From assembly GCA_029339505.1 (NCBI GenBank), contig JAQISU010001235.1, forward strand, positions 34,757,315-34,821,314: a stretch of 64,000 nucleotides of DNA. Reading direction: 5' to 3'. This DNA comes from Unio delphinus (lineage: Eukaryota > Mollusca > Bivalvia > Unionida > Unionidae). Positions 23,837 through 36,371 of the stretch are shown here, one piece after another. Position 1 is the first letter of the stretch. Each line of letters opens with the position of its first letter. Below the pieces are notes generated by a model. The model was not told the origin of the DNA, ran no database searches, and was given only the letters and a program-made list of their open reading frames with translations. The position numbers and the translations under genes are program-made.

Positions 23837-24700
23837 ATTGACATATTTAGATTGTTGTATCAAAAATTTAATGAACAAATCATAAATGGTAACATTGATA
23901 AGTTGAATAGGACTACACAAGCAAAATGTGAAAAGGAAAGTAATGATATTAATATTGATTACATGCAGGATTTGTCTTCTCATTAACTTTATCAGCTGTT
24001 TTGGTTCTGTGCCTTCTTCTTATTGTGGGTGGTTATGTTTAGTGAACTTAGTTCTCACACGAATCGCAAGGGCAAGATTGACAAGGAATTTAAGCTTTAC
24101 GTTTCGAATTATGGAGATAAAATACAATAATCACAAAATATACAACAATAAATGTCCTCGAGACACAACTGTATAGATCAGTAACGTACATCTATATTCG
24201 AAAATTGGAAACAATAATCCAAACTTTGCATAACTTTGTGACTTAGCTCCGATGTTAACGAGTTGAATGCAAAATGCAGTTACCTGCTAATTTTTTTTAC
24301 TGTTGAACTAAAAACGGTGATTGAAAGCTTAAAGATATTGAACATTTGAAATTGATAAACGGTGATTGAAAACTTGAAAATTGTATAGTTCAAAATAATT
24401 CATTGAAATAAAAGGTAGATTTGCTGGGGGGAAAAAAATTAGATAAGCCGGAAGCGGAATCTCGACGAAACACATTGTTCTTGTGGCCTTAAAAGCCCTT
24501 CCAATAAACGTTGGGAAGCGAGAAAAACAGCGCGCATTATCAATTCGTCAATGAGACTCGTACTGCCGCATACCAACACAAAAGTTATAGGGCGTGCCAA
24601 TACATTTCCATCTGATGACAAACAATCTAGTCAATCTATAATTGTTAAAGTCAGTCTCTTTAAGAATACTGATTATATGCCCAGAAAACAAGCGAATAAA
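23837..24700. other. No gene seen
   Basis: AT-rich spacer with short unsupported open frames on both strands and an imperfect duplication (AAACGGTGATTGAAA near 24,312 and 24,357). Confidence 0.45.
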
Positions 24701-24786
24701 CGAATAAATCTGTCCCGATAACGATATGTTTATTTTGATGGTGTTTATCACAATGAAAGTATCGTTGAGACAGATTTATCGGTCTA
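24701..24786 (+). mobile_element. Short inverted-repeat MITE, second copy of the 18,458 family
   Basis: The left arm ATAAATCTGTCCCGATAACG (from 24,704) and the right arm CGTTGAGACAGATTTATCGG (to about 24,782) are inverted copies with a few mismatches, forming an 86-bp hairpin. The centre, TTGATGGTGTTTATCACAATG, matches 18,635-18,660 of the other copy. Confidence 0.6.
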
Positions 24787-25378
24787 GCCAGTGAAGCAAT
24801 TGATCATCCGTCATTTATAGTTTATTTTCGAAGACTTAACACAGATAGTGTGCAAGAAAAGAAATACTTTGATTTCCTTTTCTAATGAGGTTAAGGAGGA
24901 CACTCACACTAAATTCCTGAAAAAAAATATGACAAATTTATTATTGATCGTAAAATGTACGCCAACGACGAGGACACTTACCATACATACACTTGATGTT
25001 TCCGTGGCAGAGGTCATTGGCATGGTAATGATAACGGAAAACAATATGATTATGCAATGGCGGCAGGTAAAGTAGATGATCATGATCGATCTGGAGAAGG
25101 TGAGACATGAAGTATTGAAGGTTTGAAGAAACAAAAACATTTCTTTACTTTGATGCAGTACTGTCATAAATTTGACTAAACTGGTTTATGTGAAACACGG
25201 GGTAATAGTAAGGTATATTTTGTTAGTTTGTGAAATGGATACACACATTTTAATGAAATAAGATCAAAGCAGAGTTATCTCAGTCTTTGTTTAATTTTTA
25301 AAAAATTAATTCGATTGCGGAAAGGTTTGTATTTCATGAGACTGTAAACTGTTAATTTACATTGCAAAATGATGTTAA
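24787..25378. other. No gene seen
   Basis: AT-rich spacer; overlapping short frames on both strands (24,848-25,075 plus, 24,904-25,167 minus) have no recognisable features. Confidence 0.45.
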
Positions 25379-25457
25379 CCCACGCAGACAGAGGTGAGAT
25401 GGCAGTGATCCGTAACGGACAGCGCTTGAGACCACTCGCCACTCGGAGCCCCTCATA
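25379..25457 (-). mobile_element. SINE family 1 fragment (tRNA-like head only)
   Basis: In plus orientation it reads CACGCAGACAGAGGTGAGAT, then GATCCGTAACGGACAGCGCTT, then ACCACTCGCCACTCGGAGC: the reverse complement of the tRNA-like head at 10,006-10,090. Body and tail are absent. Confidence 0.8.
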
Positions 25458-25509
25458 AAGAAATTGAAATCTTCTTTCAAGTATTTTTTTTAAGAACTAC
25501 TGTTATAAT

Positions 25510-25982
25510 TAGGGCATAACCGATTAGCATTTTTCTATCGATTTCCGATTCCGGATTTTGGGCATGAAATTTTTCCGATTCCGGATACGGTTCGATTAAT
25601 CGGAAATGCTAAATCCGTATTTTTTTTTTCTAAAAAATTTCATCTTCCGTTTCCGGGTTTCTGGTATCTGGTTTTGCCGTGTCTAGCATGTTGCTTAGTA
25701 CTTTACCATATCCGGATTCATTTCCGGTTTTCACCCGTCAGTTCAAATAGATTGTCTCACAGCGTGGTTGTGTTGACCATATTGGACTTTTCTGACTTCT
25801 CATTTACCTTTATTAACGCACTATCGAATGACACGCAGTGTTAGACACAGTGGTATAGAAATTCAACTTTATTATTTTTATTATCCGAATCGGTCGTTCC
25901 TGCCTTGTCCGACTCCGATTAATCGGAAGTTCATACTATCCGGTGGAATCCGATTTCCGGATCAAAAGTCGGTTATGCCCTA
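25510..25982 (+). mobile_element. hAT-type non-autonomous transposon, 473 bp, perfect 8-bp target duplication
   Basis: Ends are TAGGGCATAACCGA and its inverse (14 bp). They are flanked by the direct repeat GTTATAAT on both sides (25,502-25,509 and 25,983-25,990). The 8-bp duplication and TAGGG terminus fit hAT. Sub-terminal regions are rich in TTCCGATTCCGGAT and ATTAATCGGAA motifs in both orientations, which could be transposase-binding repeats. No coding capacity. Confidence 0.9.
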
Positions 25983-25990
25983 GTTATAAT

Positions 25991-27319
25991 CCTATTGAAG
26001 TTGAATGCCGTGTACTAAATAGTCTTATAACCAGTTTATAATGGATTCACTATAAACGTTGCTAATAGTATGGCCATCATCATCATCATCATCATCAACA
26101 ACAACAACAACAACAACACACTTCTCCGATTGGTGTTAGAATTATAACTGTTTTAACTTCTTGTCATCACAATCCTGTAAACGTAAATAATGTTTCAGTT
26201 TTCATTCGTCGAGATTCAGACAACAGCTAGTTATTATGAATATTCCTTAGGCCAGTATACAGCAATGGAATTAACTCCCACAAAGTACATGTATCGCTGT
26301 CTTGCATGAACTAATTAATCGCACAACCTGTCATTTATATCCACACATTCAAAAACAATAAAAGCCAAAAGCAGAACAAAGAAACATTGCTTTCGCTGTT
26401 TTTGTTTTAATCTCTTGATCCTTCACTATGTATGTATGTATGTATGTATGTATGTATGTATGTATGTATGTATGTATGTATGTATGTATGTATGTATGTA
26501 TGTATGTTGTATGGTATGGGGTCTCTAACTAACATGGCATGGCATGGTATGTAAATTCACTGTGCATACTAATGAAGTAATGTGGTCCCTAACTGACCGA
26601 GAATGCGAGTACTATGGAAGCCACAATTTAAAACAACTGGGAAAATATTACATTTTAGAGATTAAAATAAATAGTTTGTGATTTTTAAGAAAATGAAAAT
26701 GTAGAAAAGTTGAAATACTGTTATAGAAAGTGTACAAATACTGTTATAGAAAGTGTACAAATACTGGCAAGAACAAAGTATGTCCAATGTTCTTTGTTTT
26801 CATGGTGAAGATTTTTATTTTTAAAAAAAAACTTTATCAAAATGTTCATGCCTTTCTATAGCAGCTCATTTGATAAATATTTTTTTTTGCATTTAAAACA
26901 AACTCTAATGACCAGACACAAGCAAATGAGTGTTGTGTAAATGTAAGTTAACTTACACATGTTATAAAATACCGTAGCTATTTAAGTTTCTGAGACGATG
27001 AATAAAAATATTGAAAAATTATCAGACTTACAATAACTTTTGGTCGACAATTTTAAATAATTTTAAAGAAATAAACATAATTTTTTCAAAAACTTGTCCC
27101 AAACGTACTACATTAGTCAAACATTGAACACGTCCAAGCATTTCAAAATTGTCAAAAGCTGTCTATGATCGGAGGCAGCTAGTCAATAATGCATTTTAAA
27201 AACAATTATCAAAAAGAGAATGATGTAACCATGAAATGTTTTGTGCAGAAACTATGTTTCTTCTTTCGGTCACTATACCTAGCTTTGGACCCCAACATCA
27301 ATAGGTTATATCCCTAGCC
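25991..27319. other. No gene; microsatellites (CAT)n(CAA)n and (ATGT)n
   Basis: Contains (CAT)n(CAA)n at 26,072-26,117 and (TATG)n at 26,428-26,507, plus a 29-bp direct duplication (AATACTGTTATAGAAAGTGT, about 26,715 and 26,744). The rest is AT-rich without coding signal. Confidence 0.8.
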
Positions 27320-27511
27320 AAAAAGTCATCAGAACATAATCCATAAGACGTCGCTGTCAAAGGTCATCAGAACATAATACCTAAGACGTCGCTGCCAAAG
27401 GTCATCAGAACATAATACATAAGACGTCGCTGCCAAAGGTCATCAGAACATAATCCATAAGACGTCGCTGCCAAAGGTCATCAGAACATAATCCATAAGA
27501 CGTCGCTGTCA
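27320..27511 (+). repeat. 38-bp tandem repeat, 5 copies
   Basis: Unit AAAGGTCATCAGAACATAAT then CCATAAGACGTCGCTGCC. The palindrome GACGTC occurs in every unit; variation is confined to one or two positions. Confidence 0.9.
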
Positions 27512-28089
27512 GATCTTCACTGACGGTTTCTCGATATTCCAAGTAACATCCATCCACTTCGTTTAGCAACTGTAGATAGTGGGAAATTAGAGTTTTTTTT
27601 CAGAGATCAGTTTTCTTCTCAGTCACACTTGACCTTGATCTTTTGACACTGAAATCGACCCTGGGTTCTTATTTATTCCACATGTAAGCCATCTCCAAAG
27701 ATTAGTAACTGTTTATGGTGAACAATAGTGTGCATAAGCGAAATTAATAATAGTCTAAAAACATCATATCACAATATACTCCTCTTAATGGCATACATAT
27801 AAAAATAAATAAATAAGTAAAATCTAGACACTGGCTACTAAGTACAGAGCAAATGAGTAAACTTCTAGATGGTATGAATTAACTAATGAAGTATTACATG
27901 ATTACGAAGAGTTGAAATTTAGTACTATACCAGGGATATTATCAAATTATGAATATTACTATGCTGTACAACAAGGCTCTATATTGGCTGACAATCTCTC
28001 AAAGTACTCATGTGCACCTCTACCGCTTTACTGATTATCCAATTATAAAATGCCATCTTGTATTTTATGTTTTGGTATATTTTGATATG
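27512..28089. other. No gene seen
   Basis: AT-rich spacer. An 89-codon plus-strand frame (27,949-28,218) overlaps the mariner remnant in its second half and has no domain of its own. Confidence 0.45.
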
Positions 28090-28730
28090 TTGTTCATACA
28101 CTGGAAATATGTACTTCAAACCGCAAGACGGCTTCAAGTTCGTCTGACCTTCAAACGAATCTCTGATTGCGGTATTCAGCTAATCGGGACTGTATGGAGG
28201 ATGTGGCAAATTTTTTGATGATGTTCTCCTTCAGGAGGTGTCACGATGACGGAATTAAGCACCGATACCTAGTATGGAGTAGATAGGTACATCGGGCGAC
28301 AGGTGTGCGGATGGCTGTTCCATACTGCTCCACAACTTTTAGCAAAAACACTTCCGAATACGTCGAGCGATTTGTGGTTTCTGATCTAAACATTGTTGTC
28401 TCTCGCTCGGTTAAAAAAAGTAAATCTATGTTTCATCACGTGTCACATTCTCATTAAATATCGCTAGTCACACTTTCATATTTTTTACAAAATGTCTGAG
28501 CGTCAAATGATTCTGCAAGATATTGAGAACAGATGAGGAATAAATGCCTGTGACAATAACACTATTTTCCACTGTTTATGGGACGTTTTCATGAATTGCT
28601 CGCTTCATACATACCAATATCTGTCACCAATCGCACAGAAACGGTTTTCCAGAACGTGTCATCTTCCATGGTTTCGCAGCCATCATTAAAATAATGAAAC
28701 CACTTCAAAAATATAGGATAATATAGATAA
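28090..28730 (-). pseudogene. Mariner/Tc1-like transposase remnant
   Basis: On the minus strand NENVTRDET (about 28,428-28,455) resembles the VTGDE segment with the first catalytic Asp. LPHPPYSPD (about 28,173-28,200) is the signature around the third catalytic residue. The spacing is about 80 codons, shorter than usual, and I see no HDNA-like second motif, so an internal deletion is likely. Frames are broken by stops throughout. Terminal inverted repeats were not found. Confidence 0.5.
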
Positions 28731-29561
28731 TTACCTCCGTAAAATTGCCATGGTATCAGTTGGAGTACGCGAGAAGCACCTGTATTTAACAGTATGCTTT
28801 TTGTTCAGTAGCATAATTATTCTTCTTTTATACAGTTTTACATCATTAACAGTTACTAATGCTATGCTACATAACTGCAGTTTGTCTAACGTTCTGACCG
28901 TGCAGATGCAAATCATTTTATAAAACTGTATTCTTTCAATCGATGGACATTACATTTGACAGGTTCAACGGAAGAAAAGATGATAACAAGAGAATTCAGA
29001 ATTTGTTTAAATAAAGAAAATAGTCATGCATTATGAACATTACATTAGTTATTTATTGAACATATTTTAATTAAATATTGTTTGCCCAAAATCTGCCCCC
29101 AAAGCAATCACATGCCACGTGCCTATTTACTCTTTTAATTCATCAAAAGTTAAAAAAATTCCCAAAACTTTTGTTCAAAATTATCTGGTTTATGACTGAC
29201 GGCAGATAGGTTTACAATAGAAAAATCCCACCTATTGCGGGTATAACTACAATGGAATAACTTTCATTTTGCCAATGTTTAGCATGGAAGACAAAAAACA
29301 CCTGAGGTAAACGAATGAATCAAGGCAACGACTTAGAAAAGAAAAGAACAAAGTTTATTCTAAATGGAATCACCAAAGAAGCAATATTATTTGATTGAAA
29401 TTACTTAGAAATTACTTGGACTTCTAATTTGATTGCACAACGAAACGAAACATGTTAATGGAAAAATTGTAAGTATATTCGTTTAAATTCTTTAAGACCT
29501 GAAGTCCCTATAGATCAGGAAAGTGTCTTCTGCGGAAGTTTGTGTTTGCTTGTTGGATTAG
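28731..29561. other. No gene seen
   Basis: AT-rich spacer. The segment 29,458-29,545 (ending CTGAAGTCCCTATAGATCAGG) is partly repeated at 29,949-29,985 and 30,060-30,100, so the DNA around the next SINE has been locally duplicated. Confidence 0.5.
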
Positions 29562-29856
29562 GATGTTTAACGTAGCCTTAACAATTTTTAAGTCATATCG
29601 TTACGATCGATATCTGCAGTGAGGCAGTTTATAGTGATGCCATGCCGCAGACATGTAGCATGATGTCCCACTAGTCACATTATACTGACACCAGGCCGAC
29701 CAGTCCTACCACTAACCTCATAATGCCGAGGGCTAAGCGAGGCAGCTGTTTGTACCATTTTTTTTAAGTCTTTGGTATGACTCGGCCGGGGATCGAACCC
29801 ACGATCTCCCGCTTCCGCGGCGGACGCTCTAACTACTAGGCCACCGGAGCGGTTCA
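29562..29856 (-). mobile_element. SINE family 2, near full-length copy
   Basis: In minus orientation it starts with a head carrying CCGGTGGCCTAGTAGTTAGA and GGGTTCGATCCCCGGCC (A- and B-box-like), then GAGTCATACCAAAGACTT, then a body with GTCGGCCTGGTGTCAGTATA and a 3' end near TAAGGCTACGTTAAAC. It matches 19,236-19,530. The head is tRNA-like but lacks a closed acceptor stem. Confidence 0.85.
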
Positions 29857-32800
29857 TGTGGAAAAAGATGAACATGCGACTATTCAACAATAATTCAATT
29901 AAATTCTATACATTGGAACTATCATATACTTTTGATTTGATATAGTTAATGGAAAATGTGCGAGTATATTCGTTTGAAGTCTTATGGACCGGTAAATATT
30001 GACTACAGTGAAGTAGAGATGGATATGCGAGTAATCTATACCTTTTGCTAGTATCTACGTCTGAAGTCCCTATAGATCAGGATAGTGTCTCCTGTGGAAT
30101 TAACGATGAATATGCGACTATTCTCGAATTTGCTAGTATCGCTTGTCCCATACATTACTTCCAGGTATGGACCAATAGAGACGAGCGTACTATATATTAC
30201 TTCCAGTACTATATATTACTTCCAGGTATGGACCAATGGAGACGCTTCTCTTATACGTTACTTTCTGTTTGGAATAAAATTGAATGGAATGGATGGAAAC
30301 AATCAGCTGGTGTATACATAAATGTGAGGAATGGGCATCAACCGTTGAACCAGTCAAAAACGTTTCCATTGTAAATAATAAGCAGGACTTCCAAACATCG
30401 TACTTACATACATCGGCATTCTTTAGGATATACAGGGGTATTTTGATCAAGTAGCTCTACCATTACACTTTTTATTTAGACTGTCTATTCAGTTTATCAC
30501 AAGAATTACATTTAACAAAAAGTAAACACTGTGCACAGTGTGCCTTTATACGAGTAATATTGAACTGATTTGCAGGAGAACTGCTTTCCAAGTGCACAAA
30601 TTCATTTTAAAAATTGCATTATTTGTACATCCTGGCAACATCGCTGTAGTTAAACATGCATTTGTTATTGAAGTGTGAAATGAAATGTTAAGTTACGGTT
30701 AACTATTTTTATGATGTAAGTGTAGTACTCAAGAACATGCATTCTCTCAACATGTTTAATAATGCCCTTACATCAATATGTAAGCAGTGTGCAAAAAAAA
30801 TGTACGTGGTCATTAGCTCACACAAAAATTTAACAAAGAATGTATAAATAATGTAGCAACTGAGGGTCAGGATGAAAATGGGGGGGGGGGTGAGTGAGGT
30901 GCTAACATATCCATTCCGTTTACTAGGACGTCAAAGAAAGAATGGAGGTGAAGTGTGGCTTTTTTATATGTGGATATACCTGATACAGCTCATTTACACT
31001 GGTCTTGAATACAGCATGAATGCAAAACATTTATTAGATAACTGAAAACAAAATCAAGTTAGTACAAAATATTTTATTTTATACATAATTTGATGAAGCC
31101 AATATGTATTTATATATTAATGTATTTACATATCCATTCATTTAGAATGAGTGAAAAAGAGTGACAAAACTTGCCGTTACACTTTCAACTTATGTCATAC
31201 TTTATCATGCACTTTTACAAAGTATTCCATATATAAAAGTTACTGAAGTTATAATGGACATTATTTATTTGGATGAATTGTTTTTGCAATGTCAGATAAC
31301 CTGCAAGTTGGCCTACCAAAGCATTGAGGCCATGCTAATATTTTTTCAGCACAAATTTAATAATCAATTTTTTTTATACACTTTAAATCAAATAAAGACA
31401 TTAATCAATTTTGTGTTGTATACCATCATTGAAACAAAAACCAAAACATAATAATAAAGCTTAAAAAATTTAATTTTTAATCTACATGTGACTGAATAAC
31501 AAATTTCACCAGTCATAATTTCTCAGTGAGTCATCATTGGGGATTACTTTTTACTGACATCACCTAAAAGCAGAGAAGTAAATGGAGTTGCATTTCCAGT
31601 CTCATTTTCAAGGCACTGGCAATATTGATCGTCTATCTATATCTGCTAGATCACGACCAGTCATAACTCCAAGCTGATGGAATTTGACTTGGCAGTACTT
31701 GGCAGCAATGCGTGCATTAAGTACTTTACTGCAAAATCCATTTCGACATTAGTCCTTCTGAAGCACGCAACATCTGTTGACATAGCAACACTACCCTGTA
31801 TCAAGGCAGATGCATAAAAAACATTTTAAATGCTCATACAAATTCAACAATATCTCCAGGGAGGTTTAAATGGATGCACCATTGAGTATGTAATGAGTGC
31901 AACGATGAATTGTAATGACTCACACCACCATCAACCATTAAGAACAGTAATGTCAGCAACAACAATACTAAATTATGCAGCCTAGTGAATATTAAAGACA
32001 GAAGAGTGTATTTGTTTGATGTCTGTGTGGCTGATAAATGACATGGCTACCATTCATAAAGCTGCTGTGTTGTTTTAGACTTAATGCCATTCTACAGCAC
32101 AGGATCAGCTCTTTACATAATGGTCAGTAATGGTGAATTTAGAACTTGGAAAAATCGCAAGAAGAGCCAATGACCTAAAGGAAGCCACTGGCAAACTTTT
32201 TCATGTATCCATGCCGACCAAGTCCAAGCCTTATACCCATGAAAACAGAGGTGAGATGTCGATTATCTGTAATAGCATGAGCCCTAAGAGTACATGGCCA
32301 TCTGGGCCACATTACAACAATATTAATTATAAATAGACGATACCTGTCTTATAACAAGAATTACAATATGATGTAGGGTCTTTTAGAGAGGGAGTTTTGT
32401 ACACTCAAATACAAATGGTATAGATGCAGATCTGCCACTGCATGATGCAGATCTGCCACTGCATGATGCAGGAGCAGAATACGGTCTATGCTGTTTGTTC
32501 TAGAGTTAAAGCAAAGTGAAGATGAATGATATCCTTAAAGATTGCTGAAAGTATGTGCCAATATATTGTCTTTGTAGTTTTATTTCTACACTGCTTGATT
32601 GGAGGTCATTTTTTAAGTAACACTGACCACTGAAATATTTTACCAGATACCAGTATGGTGAAATGTCTTAATAAGACTTGTGTATTATGTGGAATCGGAT
32701 CTGGGTTTATAATGTTTCTTGTGATTGGGCATGCACTGTAAAGAAGTAAATATTGTACTTTATTATCTAACCAGCATTAGCACACGACATAGAAATTTTT

Positions 32801-34128
32801 AAAGTCACTGTAATCCACCCTGTCCCAACTCTGACAACAATGATAACAAACAGCATAACGACATTATATTTTAAGTACTGACATAAACTTCTCATGTGTT
32901 CTTCTCCTGCATACATACTGGTTTGAAAATGATAATACAAGGGAGAGAAATCTCCTAAATTATGGGCATGATCATTATGAAGACAAAATATCCATAAACA
33001 CATTTGGTCATTACAATGAGTGTGTACTGTTATTTTATTATACAGTGAAAACTGTCTTGAAACACCAGGGGTATGAGTAACCACCACCTGTTATTTTATT
33101 ATACAGTGAAAACTGTCTTGAAACACCAGGGGTATGAGTAACCACCACCTGTCTGAAGAGAACAGATACTCAATGCTTGTTATAATCTATTATATAGAGA
33201 AATTACTTGTCATGAGAAACCACCTTTCTCTAAAGAAAACATTTTTTTGGGCAGATGGTATGGTTTTTTAAAACAGGTTCTACTGTATACTAAGCCCAAC
33301 AAGTCATTTCTTGATAATCTTCTCTAGTTTTAGCTGAACTACCCAATTATGGCATATGAATGAACCCCACCCAATTGTTTTCTTAAGTAAACATTAAGTA
33401 CAGGATCAAAGTAAGTAACTAGATAATGTCATAAATATGTAAAGCAGAAAAAGTCCAACACCTTTTTGGGCCCGATTCTTAAGATGGCAATGTTTAAAAT
33501 CATCCTGAACTAATTACCACATCAAGACTGCAGACCATATTGGAGTTTTACAACCTCTGCATCCAGTCTGAATATTGAAACCTTGGTGTGCAAAAGTAAT
33601 TACTGCAATATCACTGTCTACTATTTATGACAACAAAATCTCATAAAATGACAGGATTCACATTACTGATACCAAAACAAAGTAAATCCAATGTAAATAA
33701 GTACAAAAAATACACATGTACATGTTGTGTACCCATATTCAAGATAGCATCTCCACACACATCTCATCACCTATATATAACGTTTTTAAGCTACAAAATG
33801 GAGTTCCAATAATTTATTAAAATAAATATCCATTTATTAAAAGAATAATTAGCATTTTATGTTAATCAAGAAATAATTTAAGTATGTGAAATCACCAGAT
33901 CGCACTCCATGCTTCATGTTTCACAAGACGATTGGTCTTGTATGAACACAATAGGTGACACAAGTTCCCCAATCAATGTAGTATCCAAATGCATATTTTC
34001 AAGCTTTTGGTCTTGTAGTTCTCTCTTCTGAACAAGTCCTTAAAATTTCATGTGCACTGAAAATCATTTCAAAATGTGAATGCTATTTACTGCATTTACT
34101 TGTTTGTAAGTTAGATCCAAGTCTAAAC
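29857..34128. other. No gene seen (4.3 kb); small duplications and a possible SINE relic
   Basis: AT-rich DNA. Visible structure is limited to a duplication at 30,136-30,240 (ATTACTTCCAGGTATGGACC), a G9 tract near 30,880, a 61-bp exact tandem duplication at 33,028-33,150, a short ATGCAGATCTGCCACTGC duplication (32,424-32,470), and a possible diverged SINE-1 head at 32,225-32,315 (minus). On the minus strand 31,560-31,800 some coding-like traces occur, but they have stops and no recognisable family. No ARFGEF exon was found here. Confidence 0.45.
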
Positions 34129-35150
34129 TGCCAAAGATCTGCCATTACATAATATGCTGGCATATCTGCCATTCCATAATATGCTGGCATATCTGCCAAA
34201 GAGCTGCCATTACATAATATGCTGGCATATCTGCCATTCCATAATATGCTGGCATATCTGCCAAAGATCTGGCATTCCATAATATGCTGGCATATCTGCC
34301 ATTCCATAATATGCTGGCATATCTGCCAAAGATCTGCCATTACATAATATGCTGGCATATCTGCCATTCCATAATATGCTGGCATATCTGCCAAAGAGCT
34401 GCCATTACATAATATGCTGGCATATCTGCCATTCCATAATATGCTGGCATATCTGCCAAAGAGCTGCCATTACATAATATGCTGGCATATCTGCCATTCC
34501 ATAATATGCTGGCATATCTGCCAAAGATCTGGCATTCCATAATATGCTGGCATATCTGCCATTCCATAATATGCTGGCATATCTGCCAAAGAGCTGCCAT
34601 TACATAATATGCTGGCATATCTGCCATTCCATAATATGCTGGCATATCTGCCAAAGAGCTGCCATTACATAATATGCTGGCATATCTGCCATTCCATAAT
34701 ATGCTGGCATATCTGCCAAAGATCTGGCATTCCATAATATGCTGGCATATCTGCCATTCCATAATATGCTGGCATATCTGCCAAAGATCTGCCATTACAT
34801 AATATGCTGGCATATCTGCCATTCCATAATATGCTGGCATATCTGCCAAAGAGCTGCCATTACATAATATGCTGGCATATCTGCCATTCCATAATATGCT
34901 GGCATATCTGCCAAAGAGCTGCCATTACATAATATGCTGGCATATCTGCCATTCCATAATATGCTGGCATATCTGCCAAAGATCTGGCATTCCATAATAT
35001 GCTGGCATATCTGCCATTCCATAATATGCTGGCATATCTGCCAAAGAGCTGCCATTACATAATATGCTGGCATATCTGCCATTCCATAATATGCTGGCAT
35101 ATCTGCCAAAGATCTGGCATTCCATAATATGCTGGCATATCTGGATCAAT
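34129..35150 (+). repeat. 65-bp higher-order tandem array, about 16 copies
   Basis: The basic half-unit CATAATATGCTGGCATATCT (about 27 bp with its GCCATT(A/C) lead) occurs twice per 65-bp unit, separated by GCCAAAGA(G/T)CT. Units differ mainly at GAGCTGCCATTAC versus GATCTGGCATTCC, in a patterned order. Long minus-strand open frames with MADMPAYYGM-like repeats are by-products of the array. Confidence 0.95.
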
Positions 35151-36129
35151 GCAGTCTGTTAGGAGCTCAATAGAAATAACACTAACGACCCTAATATGCT
35201 CATGCATGATGTACTGGCAAAATGGAGTCTATGTTGTTGGCATTTGCACTTAATATAAAAGTGAGAAAACAGAGTATTTCACAGAGAGTCAATAAACAAA
35301 GAAACCCTTAGAAGTACCAGTAAATATTGCACATGTACTTGTTGCATACTTTTTAGACTTACAGTTGATAAAATATATGGAAAAAAAAAGAACTTTCAAT
35401 TAATGTCTCAAAAAAGAAAACATTGTTAACCCATTTGCCCTTAACAAAAGCATCTGTGTAATTTTCACATCTATATGATAAAATATGATATGAAGAGATT
35501 TTAAAAAAGATGTGACTAAGTTACATGTTCTGAACTCTGAATTTTAGTTTCATCAAACTTTTTGAGAAAATTGCACAAATATTTTGTCTGAAGATGTCAT
35601 GTAAATTGTATACTTGTTTGGAATGATTTTGCTCTTTTTGCAACTATCAGCTGAACAGCTTCCTGAAATTCTAACCATGATTGCAACTGGAAAACTATGT
35701 AATGAGTTTTTTTTTACCAGACTGAACACAAGAACAAGAACTACCATATGTAAAAATTAAGTTAAAACGGAAATACATCATTCCTTTTTCAAATTTACCT
35801 ATCACTGTTTTTCCATTACTCCCAAGAAAATGTACATGAAGCAGACAATCCAATACACTGATTTATGTTTGATACACCCAAGCAGATAAGGTTTGAAAAT
35901 CTGCTACTAGGATTCTTTTAACTTGAATATCTGATTATAAAAGAAAATACAGATGTTTAATTAATGTAACTTCGTATGCTATAAGGAACTAATTCCTTGT
36001 ATCTTCCATGAGGTACAGCAGGATTCTCAGAACATATTAACATAGATTCCCATGTCACTGTTTGATATATTCATCCTTTATTCTTTGACTCAGAGGAAAG
36101 CCTGGAATTTTTCTTTTTCTTCTTTTCAG
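35151..36129. other. No gene seen
   Basis: AT-rich spacer; ends in the pyrimidine tract that precedes the candidate exon at 36,130. Confidence 0.45.
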
Positions 36130-36371
36130 CCATTTATACCCAGTTTTGTGTTAAAACTGCAACAGTTCACCTTGCAGATTACCTTAATCAAGCAGACAAC
36201 AGTTATCTTACAGATGACATCGGTCTTGCAGACAACAGTTATCTTACAGATGACATCGGTCTTGCAGACAAAAGTAATCTTACAGATGACATTGGTCTTG
36301 CAGACAACTATGATCATGAAGAGGAGATTGCAGACTGCATGAGATGGATTTTCACAAATGAAAGACAATAA
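36130..36371 (+). CDS. Candidate terminal exon with 12-residue acidic repeats (unknown protein)
   Basis: A strong acceptor-like tract (TTTTTCTTTTTCTTCTTTTCAG) ends at 36,129. After it one frame stays open for 79 codons to TAA at 36,369. That frame contains the 12-residue repeat LADNSYLTDDIG two times, then LADKSNLTDDIG, then an acidic/aromatic tail (HEEEIADCMRWIF). The repeat is encoded by a 36-bp tandem repeat (36,172-36,309), so the frame is preserved by repeat length alone. No upstream exon, poly-A signal or family could be recognised. It lies on the strand opposite to the ARFGEF gene. It may be a real small exon or a tandem repeat with a chance splice-like tract. Confidence 0.3.
36172..36309 (+). 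repeat. 36-bp tandem repeat, about 3.8 copies
   Basis: Unit CAGACAACAGTTATCTTACA then GATGACATCGGTCTTG; the first copy is diverged and the later copies differ at one to three positions. Confidence 0.9.

Noticed and set aside
29790..29856. tRNA gene on the minus strand
   Set aside because: The head of SINE family 2; no paired acceptor stem and same body as 19,236-19,530.
31560..31800. Minus-strand coding-like traces, considered as the missing last ARFGEF exon
   Set aside because: The wording does not match the BIG C-terminus, stops interrupt it, and no acceptor in the required phase is present.
34083..35149. Long minus-strand frames with MADMPAYYGM repeats
   Set aside because: By-product of the 65-bp array (195 bp gives all three frames); no start or splice context and no sequence outside the array.
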